This document shows, in pieces, positions 33,491 to 41,482 of a DNA stretch of 64,000 nucleotides (position 1 is its first letter; every line of letters begins with the position of its first letter). Under the pieces are notes generated by a model. It was not told the origin of the DNA. It was given only the letters and a program-made list of their open reading frames with translations, and made no database searches. Location of the stretch: NCBI RefSeq assembly GCF_036226665.1, contig NZ_CP109007.1, forward strand, positions 5,248,501-5,312,500. Reading direction: 5' to 3'. Source of the DNA: Streptomyces sp. NBC_00691 (GTDB taxonomy: Bacteria > Actinomycetota > Actinomycetes > Streptomycetales > Streptomycetaceae). The translations under genes were made by a program, and so were the position numbers.

Positions 33491-34669
33491 GTGTCGCTGC
33501 CACCCCTGGTCGAGCCGGCTGCCGAGCTCACCGTAGACGAGGTCCGCAGGTACTCCCGCCACCTGATCATCCCGGACGTCGGGATGGACGGGCAGAAGCG
33601 GCTGAAGAACGCCAAGGTGCTGTGTGTCGGCGCCGGCGGTCTCGGCTCGCCGGCGCTGATGTACCTGGCCGCCGCCGGCGTGGGCACGCTCGGCATCGTG
33701 GAGTTCGACGAGGTCGACGAGTCGAACCTCCAGCGCCAGATCATCCACAGCCAGGCCGACATCGGCCGCTCCAAGGCCGCGTCGGCACGCGACAGCGTGC
33801 TCGGCATCAACCCGTACGTGAACGTGATCCTCCACGAAGAACGGCTCGAGGCCGAGAACGTGATGGACATCTTCAGCCAGTACGACCTGATCGTCGACGG
33901 CACCGACAACTTCGCCACGCGCTACCTCGTCAACGACGCGGCCGTGCTGTTGAACAAGCCGTACGTCTGGGGCTCGATCTACCGGTTCGACGGCCAGGCG
34001 TCCGTCTTCTGGTCCGAGCACGGCCCCTGCTACCGCTGCCTCTACCCGGAGCCCCCGCCGCCGGGCATGGTCCCGTCCTGCGCCGAGGGCGGCGTCCTGG
34101 GCGTGCTGTGCGCGTCCATCGGCTCCATCCAGGTCACCGAGGCCATCAAGCTCCTCGCCGGCGTGGGAGACCCGCTGGTCGGCCGCCTGATGATCTACGA
34201 CGCCCTGGAGATGCAGTACCGCCAGGTGAAGGTCCGCAAGGACCCGAACTGCGCGGTCTGCGGCGAGAACCCGACCGTCACCGAGCTCATCGACTACGAG
34301 GCCTTCTGCGGCGTCGTGTCCGAGGAGGCCCAGGAGGCGGCGCTCGGCTCCACGATCACTCCCAAGCAGCTCAAGGAGTGGATCGACGAAGGCGAGAACA
34401 TCGACATCATCGACGTCCGCGAGCCGAACGAGTACGAGATCGTCTCGATCCCGGGCGCGCGTCTGATCCCGAAGAACGAGTTCCTGATGGGCACCGCCCT
34501 CCAGGACCTCCCGCAGGACAAGCGCATCGTCCTGCACTGCAAGACCGGTGTCCGCAGCGCGGAGGTCCTCGCCGTGCTGAAGTCCGCGGGCTTCGCCGAC
34601 GCGGTGCACGTCGGCGGCGGCGTCATCGGCTGGGTCCACCAGATCGAGCCCGAGAAGCCGGTCTACTAG
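33491..34669 (+). CDS. moeZ: adenylyltransferase/sulfurtransferase MoeZ
   Basis: A 392-residue two-domain enzyme. The ThiF/E1 domain has GAGGLGSPALMYLAAAG, the DEVDESNLQRQ loop, DGTDNFATRYLVND, and zinc pairs CYRC and CAVC. The rhodanese domain (about 290-392) has DVREPNEYE and active Cys in HCKTGVRS. GTG 33491. Such enzymes activate and sulfurate ubiquitin-like carriers (MoaD/ThiS/CysO); MoeZ in Streptomyces also serves tRNA thiolation and natural product sulfur transfer. Placed as in mycobacteria (Rv3206c). Confidence 0.95.
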   Translation: MSLPPLVEPAAELTVDEVRRYSRHLIIPDVGMDGQKRLKNAKVLCVGAGGLGSPALMYLAAAGVGTLGIVEFDEVDESNLQRQIIHSQADIGRSKAASARDSVLGINPYVNVILHEERLEAENVMDIFSQYDLIVDGTDNFATRYLVNDAAVLLNKPYVWGSIYRFDGQASVFWSEHGPCYRCLYPEPPPPGMVPSCAEGGVLGVLCASIGSIQVTEAIKLLAGVGDPLVGRLMIYDALEMQYRQVKVRKDPNCAVCGENPTVTELIDYEAFCGVVSEEAQEAALGSTITPKQLKEWIDEGENIDIIDVREPNEYEIVSIPGARLIPKNEFLMGTALQDLPQDKRIVLHCKTGVRSAEVLAVLKSAGFADAVHVGGGVIGWVHQIEPEKPVY

Positions 34670-34683
34670 TCGGCCGAACGGAA

Positions 34684-34716
34684 GGGGCCCGGATCTCGAC
34701 ACGAGATCCGGGCCCC
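34684..34716. terminator. perfect 15-bp stem-loop after moeZ, bidirectional
   Basis: GGGGCCCGGATCTCG and complement around ACA, followed by CTCT. Lies between convergent genes. Confidence 0.85.
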
Positions 34717-34736
34717 CTCTCATGCCCCGCTCGGCG

Positions 34737-36329
34737 TCACGCCCGGCCGCGAGCCGTCCCGCTGGAGCAGGTAGTGCCGTACGCGGGGACCTTGCCGTCC
34801 AGGAGGTACGCGTCGATCGTCGCCGTCGCGCACGACGACGTGCCGTACGCGCCGTGTCCCTCGCCCTCGTTGGCGACGAGGACGCCGACACCCGCGCCGA
34901 GTTCCTTCGCCATCTTCTCCGCGCCCTCGTACGGGGTCGCCGGGTCGCCCGTCGTGCCGACGACGAGGACCGGGGCCGAGCCCGGGGCGCTCGCCTCGGG
35001 GTTCGCCCGCTCGCCCTTCACCGGCCACTCGGCGCACCAGCCGGCCGTGTCCCAGGCGAGGAACTCGCCGAACACGGGGGACAGCCGCCGGAACGCGGGG
35101 ATCAGCGCCTTCGCCTCCGCCGCGGTCGGGCGGGCGCTGGAGTCGGCGCAGGAGATCGCCCGCTGCGCGTGCGACTGGGTGGCGTAGTGGCCGTTCGCGT
35201 CACGGTCGTTGTAGTGGTCGGCGAGTTCGAGCAGGGCGCCGCCGCGGCCCTTCTCGGCCTCCGCGAGGGCCGCCGTCAGGAGGGGCCAGTTGGCCTGGCC
35301 GTACAGCGTCACCGCGATGCCCGTGAGCGCCAGGCCCTCGGTGAGCTTCCGCTCGCCGACGGTCAGCGGGGCCCGGTCGAGCTTCCGCAGCAGGCGTGCG
35401 ATCCGCTCGGTGCCGTCCTCGGGGTCCTGGCCGGTGCTCTTCAGGTAGTTGCCCAGGGCCCGTTGGAAGCCGATCGTCTGGTGGCGGGCGTGCGCCACGG
35501 TGTCGGCCGTCGGGTCGACGACCGCGTCGAGGACGAGCCGGCCCACGTTCTTCGGGAAGAGGTGCGCGTACGTGCCGCCGAGCTGTGTCCCGTACGAGAT
35601 GCCGAAGTAGTGGAGCCTGTCGTCGCCGAGGACCCGCCGGATCAGGTCCAGGTCGCGGGCGGTCGCGGTGGTCGTGGTGTACGGGAGGACCGTGGCGGAG
35701 CGGCGGGCGCAGCCGGCGGCGAAGGCGGCGTTGTCCCGGAGGAACGCGGCCTCCTCGGCGGCCGAGTCCGGGGTGAGGTCCACGGTGGCCTCGGCGGCGG
35801 CCTGTTCGGCGTCGGTCCGGCAGACGACTCCGGAGCTGCGGCCGGTCCCGCGCGGGTCGAAGCCCACCAGGTCGTAGCGCTCGGCGAGCGTCCCGTAGTC
35901 CTCCTCGACCTGCGGCAGGATGTCGACGCCGGAGGCGCCGGGGCCGCCGAAGTTGAAGAGCAGGAAGCCGATCCGGTCGGCCTCGCGGTCGGCCTTCCTG
36001 CGGATCAGGGCGATCGGGATGGTCGCGCCCTCGGGCTTCGCGTGGTCGAGCGGCACCTTCACGGTGGCGCAGCGCCAGTTCTCGCCGGGCTTCGCCCCGT
36101 CGGGCCCGGGTGCCGGGCAGGACCGCCAGTCGGGGCGCTGGCCGGTGAGGGCCGCGGGGAGCGGGGGAGTGGCGGCGGTGGCCGAGGGGGCGGCGGTGGC
36201 CGGGGGCTTGGCGTCGGCCGTGGTCGTCCTCGGGCCCGGGGCGACGGGGGGCGCTCCGCCGCCGCTCGTGCAGCCCGCGACCAGCAGGCCGGTGACGGCA
36301 AGGACCGCCACCCGTACGCGTATGGACAT
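34737..36329 (-). CDS. secreted tripeptidyl-aminopeptidase-like hydrolase (S33), lipoprotein
   Basis: A 530-residue lipoprotein: signal with lipobox LVAGC (Cys20), then an alpha/beta hydrolase. The oxyanion region FNFGGPGASG, DPRGTGRSSG, nucleophile GISYGTQLGG, a lid, a C-terminal TAP-like domain (VVGTTGDPATPYEGAEKMAKEL) and His in EGHGAYG are the Streptomyces Tap/Slp pattern, removing N-terminal tripeptides from secreted proteins. ATG 36329. A paralogue follows at 36415 in the same direction, 85 bp away, so the pair arose by tandem duplication. Confidence 0.92.
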   Translation of the reverse strand: MSIRVRVAVLAVTGLLVAGCTSGGGAPPVAPGPRTTTADAKPPATAAPSATAATPPLPAALTGQRPDWRSCPAPGPDGAKPGENWRCATVKVPLDHAKPEGATIPIALIRRKADREADRIGFLLFNFGGPGASGVDILPQVEEDYGTLAERYDLVGFDPRGTGRSSGVVCRTDAEQAAAEATVDLTPDSAAEEAAFLRDNAAFAAGCARRSATVLPYTTTTATARDLDLIRRVLGDDRLHYFGISYGTQLGGTYAHLFPKNVGRLVLDAVVDPTADTVAHARHQTIGFQRALGNYLKSTGQDPEDGTERIARLLRKLDRAPLTVGERKLTEGLALTGIAVTLYGQANWPLLTAALAEAEKGRGGALLELADHYNDRDANGHYATQSHAQRAISCADSSARPTAAEAKALIPAFRRLSPVFGEFLAWDTAGWCAEWPVKGERANPEASAPGSAPVLVVGTTGDPATPYEGAEKMAKELGAGVGVLVANEGEGHGAYGTSSCATATIDAYLLDGKVPAYGTTCSSGTARGRA

Positions 36330-36414
36330 GTGTTCCCCCCAGGAGCCCTACAGGGCGGCCCATCCTAGGTCCTGTCCTCCCGCTCCCGTCGCCGCCCGGA
36401 GGGCGGCCCCGCGG

Positions 36415-37992
36415 CTACTTGCAGACGGTGCCGGAGGCCGGGACCTTGCCGTCCAGGAGGTAGGCGTCGACCGCCTTCTTCACGCACGCGTCGCCGCTGT
36501 TGTAGGAACCGTGGCCCTCGCCCTCGTACGTCAGCTCCACGCCGACCCCGTCACCGAGCGCCTCCACCATCGACCGGGCGCCCTCGTACGGGGTGGCCGG
36601 GTCGCCGGTGTTGCCGACGACCAGGATCGGCGCCGCGCCCGGCGCGGAGACGTCCGGGTGCTCCCAGGTCCCGGGCACCGGCCACTGCGAGCAGCTGGAG
36701 AGGCCCCAGCCCATGAAATCGCCGAAGACGGGGGAGGCCTCGCGGAACCGGCCGAGCCGCTCCTTGGCCTGGCCGAGGGTGTAGCGCTCCTTGAAGTCGA
36801 CGCAGTTGATGGCGGCGTTGGCGGCCTGGATGTTGCTGTAGGAGCCGTTCTGGCCGCGCCCGTTCATCGAGTCCGAGAGGGTGAGGAGCAGCGCCCCGTC
36901 GCCGCCCTCGGCGTCGGAGAGGCCCTGCTCCAGATAGGTCCAGAACTCCTTGGAGTAGAGGGCCTGCGCGATGCCGTTGGTGGCCTGCGTCTGGGTGAGC
37001 TTGCGTTCGCCGATGCCGGGGATCGGCTCCTTGTCGAGGGAGGCGAGGAGGTCGGTCACGAAGGTCTCGATCTCGGCGGCGGTCGAGCCGGGCAGGGTGC
37101 ACGCGTCGCCGCGGTCCACGCAGTCCTGGGCGAAGTTGTCCAGGGCGAGCTGGAAGCCCTTCGCCTGGCCGAGCGCTCCGTCCTCGACGCCCGCGTCCGG
37201 GTCGACGACCGCGTCGAAGACGGCCCGGCCGACGTTCTTCGGGAAGAGGTGCGCGTAGACGCCGCCGAGTTCGGTGCCGTACGAGATGCCGAAGTAGTGC
37301 AGCTGGTCGTCGCCGAGGACCTGGCGCATCAGATCCATGTCCCGGGCGGCGTTCTCGGTGCCGACGTGCGGCAGGGCCGGTCCCGCGTCCCGGTCGCAGC
37401 CGGCCGCGTACCTCTTCTGCGCCTCGGAGAGCGTCCGCTCCTCGGCCTCGTCATCGGGGGTGAAGTCGAGGGCGTAGTAGGCGTCGAGCTCCTTGTCGGT
37501 GAGGCACTCCACCGGGTCGCTGCGGCCCACCCCGCGCGGGTCGAAGGAGACCAGGTCGTAGCGGCTGCGCAGGGACTCGTAGTCGTTGGCGAAGCCGGGC
37601 AGCGCGGTGACCCCCGAGCCGCCCGGCCCGCCGAAGTTGAAGACGAGCGAACCGATCCGCCGGTCCTGGTCCCGGGCCCGGGCCCGGATCAGCGCGAGCT
37701 CGATGGTCTCGCCCTCCGGCACCGACCAGTCGAGCGGGGCCTGGAGGAAGGAGCACTCCCAGGTGGCGCCCCCGGGCAGCGGGGAGGGCGCCGGCCCGCC
37801 GCCCTCCGCGGCGGACGGTGCCGGGCACGGGGCCCAGGACAGTTTCTGCGCCGCCAGCGCCGAGATCCCGGCCGTGCCGCTCGGCTTCGTCGCGTCCGCC
37901 GTGTCGGCGCCGTCCGAGTCCGAGCAGCCGGCGGCGAGCAGCACGGTGGAGGCGGTGAGCAGAGCGGCGCGCTGCGCGGCGGAGATCGGCAT
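36415..37992 (-). CDS. secreted tripeptidyl-aminopeptidase-like hydrolase (S33), lipoprotein, paralogue
   Basis: A 525-residue lipoprotein with lipobox LAAGC (Cys23). Same plan as its neighbour at 34737: FNFGGPGGSGVTALPGFAND, SFDPRGVGRSDPVECL, nucleophile GISYGTELGG, VVGNTGDPATPYEGARSMVEA and the His in EGEGHGSYNSGDAC. It has extra cysteines (for example CVDRGDAC) that could form disulfides. ATG 37992; the much longer open frame upstream is antisense to the flippase gene. The two enzymes probably differ in peptide preference; no regulation evident. Confidence 0.92.
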   Translation of the reverse strand: MPISAAQRAALLTASTVLLAAGCSDSDGADTADATKPSGTAGISALAAQKLSWAPCPAPSAAEGGGPAPSPLPGGATWECSFLQAPLDWSVPEGETIELALIRARARDQDRRIGSLVFNFGGPGGSGVTALPGFANDYESLRSRYDLVSFDPRGVGRSDPVECLTDKELDAYYALDFTPDDEAEERTLSEAQKRYAAGCDRDAGPALPHVGTENAARDMDLMRQVLGDDQLHYFGISYGTELGGVYAHLFPKNVGRAVFDAVVDPDAGVEDGALGQAKGFQLALDNFAQDCVDRGDACTLPGSTAAEIETFVTDLLASLDKEPIPGIGERKLTQTQATNGIAQALYSKEFWTYLEQGLSDAEGGDGALLLTLSDSMNGRGQNGSYSNIQAANAAINCVDFKERYTLGQAKERLGRFREASPVFGDFMGWGLSSCSQWPVPGTWEHPDVSAPGAAPILVVGNTGDPATPYEGARSMVEALGDGVGVELTYEGEGHGSYNSGDACVKKAVDAYLLDGKVPASGTVCK

Positions 37993-38072
37993 AGGCCCAT
38001 GGTGTGCCGGGGCTCCCGCCGCCGCGCGGGACGGGGGGCCATGCGGGTGGCGCCCGGAGGTGGCTCCGCCGC

Positions 38073-40724
38073 CTACAGCGCCTCGCGTTTCGTCAGCCAG
38101 TTGAAGCAGATCCAGCCCGGGAGGACCGGGATCCACAGGGTCAGCAGGCGGTAGAGCAGTACGGCCGGGGTCGCGACCTCGATGGGGAGGCCGACCGCCA
38201 CCAGACCGAAGGTGAGCGCGGTCTCGACCGCTCCCACGCCGCCCGGGGTCGGCGCGGCCGAGCCGAGCGCGTTGCCCGCGAGGAAGACGACCGCCACGCT
38301 CGCGTAGCTGATCGAGACGGGGCCGTGGTTGAAGGCCCGGATCGAGGCGTCCAGACAGAGCACGAAGGTGAGGGTGAGCAGCAGCATCCCGCCGATGCCG
38401 GTGAGCAGCTTCATCGGCCGCTGCAGCACGTCCAGCATGCGCGGCACCACACCGGCGAAGAGCGAGCGCAGCCGCGTCGACACGAACTTCCGCATGAACG
38501 GGATCGCCGTCACGACGAGCACGAGCACCGCGACCGTGAGGAGACCGGCGATGACCGTCCTCGACGGGGTGAAGGACTGTGACCGCTCCGTCCCCGTCAG
38601 ATAGCCGAAGGCGAGCAGGAGCAGGATGTGCGCCCCGAGCCCGAAGAGCTGGGAGGCACCCACGCTCGCCACCGCGAGCCCCGGCCGGACCCCCGAGCGC
38701 TGGAGGAAGCGGGTGTTCAGGGCGACACCGCCGACCGCCGCCGGGGCGACGATCTTCACGAACGAGCCGGCGACCTGGGCCACCACCGTCCGCCAGAATC
38801 CGACCCGCTCGGGCACGAAACCGAGCAGACTCATGGCCGCCGCCACATAGCTGACCGCGGAGAACACGACTGCGGCCGCCACCCACCGCCAGTCCGCCTC
38901 GCTGATGGTCGACAGCGGCGTCCGGGAGATCTGCGACAGCAGGAAGTACGCGGCGACCGCGCCCGCGATCAGACTGACCAGGGTCCGTGGCTTGATCCGC
39001 TCCAGCCGGACCGGCTCCGCCGGCGCCTGCGGGCGGATGAGGAGCACCTGCCGCCGGATCTGGGCCAGCAGGTCCTCCTCGCGGGCCTCGTCGAGCGCCG
39101 TGTCCAGCGCCCGCTTCTCGGCCTTCTTGTCCGCCTTCTTCTCGGCCTTGGTCTCCGCCCGCGCCGCCGTCGGGTCGGCGGCGGCCTCGGCGGCCTGGGC
39201 CTTCGCCAGCTCCCGCTCGTGCTTGGCGGTCTCGGAGGCGGCGAGCACGGCCTCCCGCTCGCGTGCCGACCGCTCGCGGGCCAGTCTTCGCAGCGTCGCG
39301 CGCGTGGAGCGGCTCAGGGCGATCGGCTGGAGCAGCGGCAGACAGTCGGCGACGGCGTCCGGACCGAGCACCTCGACGGCCGCGGCGACCGTGCGCTCGG
39401 CACCGACCCGCAGACCGAGGGTGGTGAGCAGCTGGGCGATGTCCATCCGCAGGATCAGGTCGCCGGCCGCGATCTCGCCGCCGCGCAGGTCGGTGAGGAT
39501 CACTCTGCCGGAACGATCCACCAGAATCGCGTCGCCCGTGAGCCGGCGGTGCGCGATCCGGCGTGACTGGAGCGCCCGTACCTGCCGCCAGGCACTGCGG
39601 ACCAGCTCGTCGGTGATGTCGTCGTCGTCGAGCGCGTCGAGGCTGCGGCCGCCGATGTGCTCGTACACGAGCATCACGGCGTCCGGGCCGAGCTCGGAGG
39701 TGGCGATCAGCTTCGGCGCGTTCGCCCCGGCGGCGATCGCCGCGTACGCGAGCAGCGCCTCCTGCTCCAGGGCCTGCCGCAGCGAGACGATGGACCGGCG
39801 GGTGGTGATGGTCCGCAGGGTGATCCGCCGCCACGCGCGGTAGAAGAAGCCGTGCGCCTGCTGCTCGCGGTCCACGACGGTGACGTCGAGCGGCGGCCCG
39901 TCCTCCAGCGTCACGATGTACCGGCGGCCCCGGTCGCCGCTGTCCGAGGAGTCGGGAACGCCCTCGGCGCGCAGCGCCGTGACCGGCCGGAACCCGACCC
40001 GGCGCAGACCGGCGAGGAGGGTCTGACCGGTGGGCCGGACGTTGGGGGAGCCGACCGCGTACAGGGTGCCGTACGCCACCGTCCAGCCGATCAGGACGGT
40101 CAGGATGATCGAGAGCGCGGTGGTGTAGCCGGCCACCAGCATGGTGAACGCGTCGAGCAGCAGCACCACCCAGAGCGACACCCGCCAGCGTGGCCTGCGG
40201 GCCATGCCGACGGCGGTCATGTACGCGATCACCGGTGCGAGGTAGTTGTGCACGGGGTCGGTGAGTCCGCCGCCGGACGCCGGCTGGGTCAGCGCGTCCT
40301 GGATGGTGCCGGGCGCCGCCTGGGCGACCCAGAGGTCCGTGGCGAGGGTGAGACCGTGCGCGAGCACGGCGGCGAGGACGCCGTCCGCGATCCGCAGCCC
40401 GTCTCGTTTGATCAGGCGTTCGATGGCGAAGGCGACGGGTACGAGGAGGACGGCGATGGAGGAGACGAGACCGGCGATCTTGACGAAGACATCGGGTGCG
40501 CCGACGGCGCCCTTGTTGATGTCCTCCTCGAGGCCCGAGGTCGTCGCGTGGGCGAACGCGGCGACGGCGATGACGAGCCCGATGGCGAGCAGACCGGCGA
40601 GCAGCCGCATCAGGTCCGAGGGCCGGTGGACGCGGGCGGCGAGCAGGGGCTCGTCGCCGGAGACCCGCTCGGGCACGTCGGCCTGGCCCTCCTCGGGGGG
40701 CTGGGTGTCCGGTGCCATCACCAT
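38073..40724 (-). CDS. MprF-like flippase fused to a kinase-like (pseudokinase) domain
   Basis: An 883-residue membrane protein. After about 40 acidic residues, about seven membrane helices (roughly 40-230) lead to a cytosolic kinase-like region (about 290-500): QALEQEALLAYAAIAAGANAPKLI, MLVYEHIGGRSLDAL, then HRRLTGDAILVD and ILTDLRGG in the places of the APH/RIO catalytic and metal loops. The usual HGDLHPxN and DFG are altered (HRRLTGDAI, TDLRG), so it may be inactive. A Lys/Glu coiled segment (about 540-590) joins the C-terminal lysylphosphatidylglycerol-synthase-type transmembrane domain (about eight helices; PAAVGGVALNTRFLQRSGV, APTPGGVGAVETALTFGL). ATG 40724; an ATG 30 codons up adds Gln/Arg low complexity. 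Confidence 0.85.
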   Translation of the reverse strand: MVMAPDTQPPEEGQADVPERVSGDEPLLAARVHRPSDLMRLLAGLLAIGLVIAVAAFAHATTSGLEEDINKGAVGAPDVFVKIAGLVSSIAVLLVPVAFAIERLIKRDGLRIADGVLAAVLAHGLTLATDLWVAQAAPGTIQDALTQPASGGGLTDPVHNYLAPVIAYMTAVGMARRPRWRVSLWVVLLLDAFTMLVAGYTTALSIILTVLIGWTVAYGTLYAVGSPNVRPTGQTLLAGLRRVGFRPVTALRAEGVPDSSDSGDRGRRYIVTLEDGPPLDVTVVDREQQAHGFFYRAWRRITLRTITTRRSIVSLRQALEQEALLAYAAIAAGANAPKLIATSELGPDAVMLVYEHIGGRSLDALDDDDITDELVRSAWRQVRALQSRRIAHRRLTGDAILVDRSGRVILTDLRGGEIAAGDLILRMDIAQLLTTLGLRVGAERTVAAAVEVLGPDAVADCLPLLQPIALSRSTRATLRRLARERSAREREAVLAASETAKHERELAKAQAAEAAADPTAARAETKAEKKADKKAEKRALDTALDEAREEDLLAQIRRQVLLIRPQAPAEPVRLERIKPRTLVSLIAGAVAAYFLLSQISRTPLSTISEADWRWVAAAVVFSAVSYVAAAMSLLGFVPERVGFWRTVVAQVAGSFVKIVAPAAVGGVALNTRFLQRSGVRPGLAVASVGASQLFGLGAHILLLLAFGYLTGTERSQSFTPSRTVIAGLLTVAVLVLVVTAIPFMRKFVSTRLRSLFAGVVPRMLDVLQRPMKLLTGIGGMLLLTLTFVLCLDASIRAFNHGPVSISYASVAVVFLAGNALGSAAPTPGGVGAVETALTFGLVAVGLPIEVATPAVLLYRLLTLWIPVLPGWICFNWLTKREAL

Positions 40725-40892
40725 GTCCGTCTCTGCATGCGCGTCGTGTCGTTCTCGTTCTCGCTGTTGGTCCGGCTGTTGTTCTTGTACTTGTCGCTCT
40801 TGATCTCGTATCACCAGTCACCGCCCGCACGATGGTGGCATGAAGAGCCGCCGCGCGGAGGCATCAGGGCCATGTCGGTGGGGTGAGGCAGG

Positions 40893-41258
40893 ATGGGGCG
40901 GATGAGCATGGAGGTGCCCGTGGGGGAGACCGGAGAACTGCCCGAGTACGCGGAACGGGTGCTCGACGTCGCCGACGGGATCCCGCCCGGCCGGGTGATG
41001 ACCTACGGCGACGTCGCCGAATGGCTGGGCGAGGGAGGACCCCGCCAGGTCGGCCGGGTCATGGCACTGTACGGCGGGACGGCGCCCTGGTGGCGGGTGG
41101 TCCGCTCGGACGGCACGCTGCTCCCCGGCCACGAGCTGAGGGCCCTCGACCACTACCGCGAGGAGGGCACGCCGCTGCGCGAGCGGGGCGCGGCGGCCGA
41201 GGGGCACCTGCCGAGGATCGACATGCGGCGGGCCCGCTGGGACGGAACTCACACCTGA
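40893..41258 (+). CDS. alkyltransferase-like protein (MGMT family lacking the acceptor Cys)
   Basis: A 121-residue protein of the MGMT C-terminal fold: YAERVLDVADGIPPGRVMTYGDVAEWLG and GPRQVGRVMALYGG (helix-turn-helix and Arg finger). The methyl-acceptor PCHR is replaced by PWWR, followed by VVRSDG. This makes it an alkyltransferase-like (ATL) protein, which binds O6-alkylguanine but cannot repair it and hands lesions to nucleotide excision repair. ATG 40893 or 40905. Its place before adnA matches the mycobacterial Rv3204-adnA order. Confidence 0.9.
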   Translation: MGRMSMEVPVGETGELPEYAERVLDVADGIPPGRVMTYGDVAEWLGEGGPRQVGRVMALYGGTAPWWRVVRSDGTLLPGHELRALDHYREEGTPLRERGAAAEGHLPRIDMRRARWDGTHT

Positions 41259-41482
41259 GCCCGCCGGCCGGGGACGACCGTGCGGGACCGGGCGTGAGCG
41301 GTGCCGGAGGGGGCGGACGCGGTACGGGAGGGGGCGCGGAGTACGGCTCGGCGGCGGGCCGTTTCGCGTAACGTCGACGTTCGCGTCTCCCGAGGCGACG
41401 GCGGGCCGAGGCGCCCGGCGGACGGCCACGGCGGACGGCCGCCTCACCCGCACCACCACTCCCACCAGGACCGGCGACCCAC

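Noticed and set aside
36415..40830. Single 1471-codon frame joining the aminopeptidase gene to upstream DNA
   Set aside because: Only the last 525 codons look like a protein; the upstream part is a shadow of the flippase gene, and a clear ATG with lipoprotein signal is at 37992.
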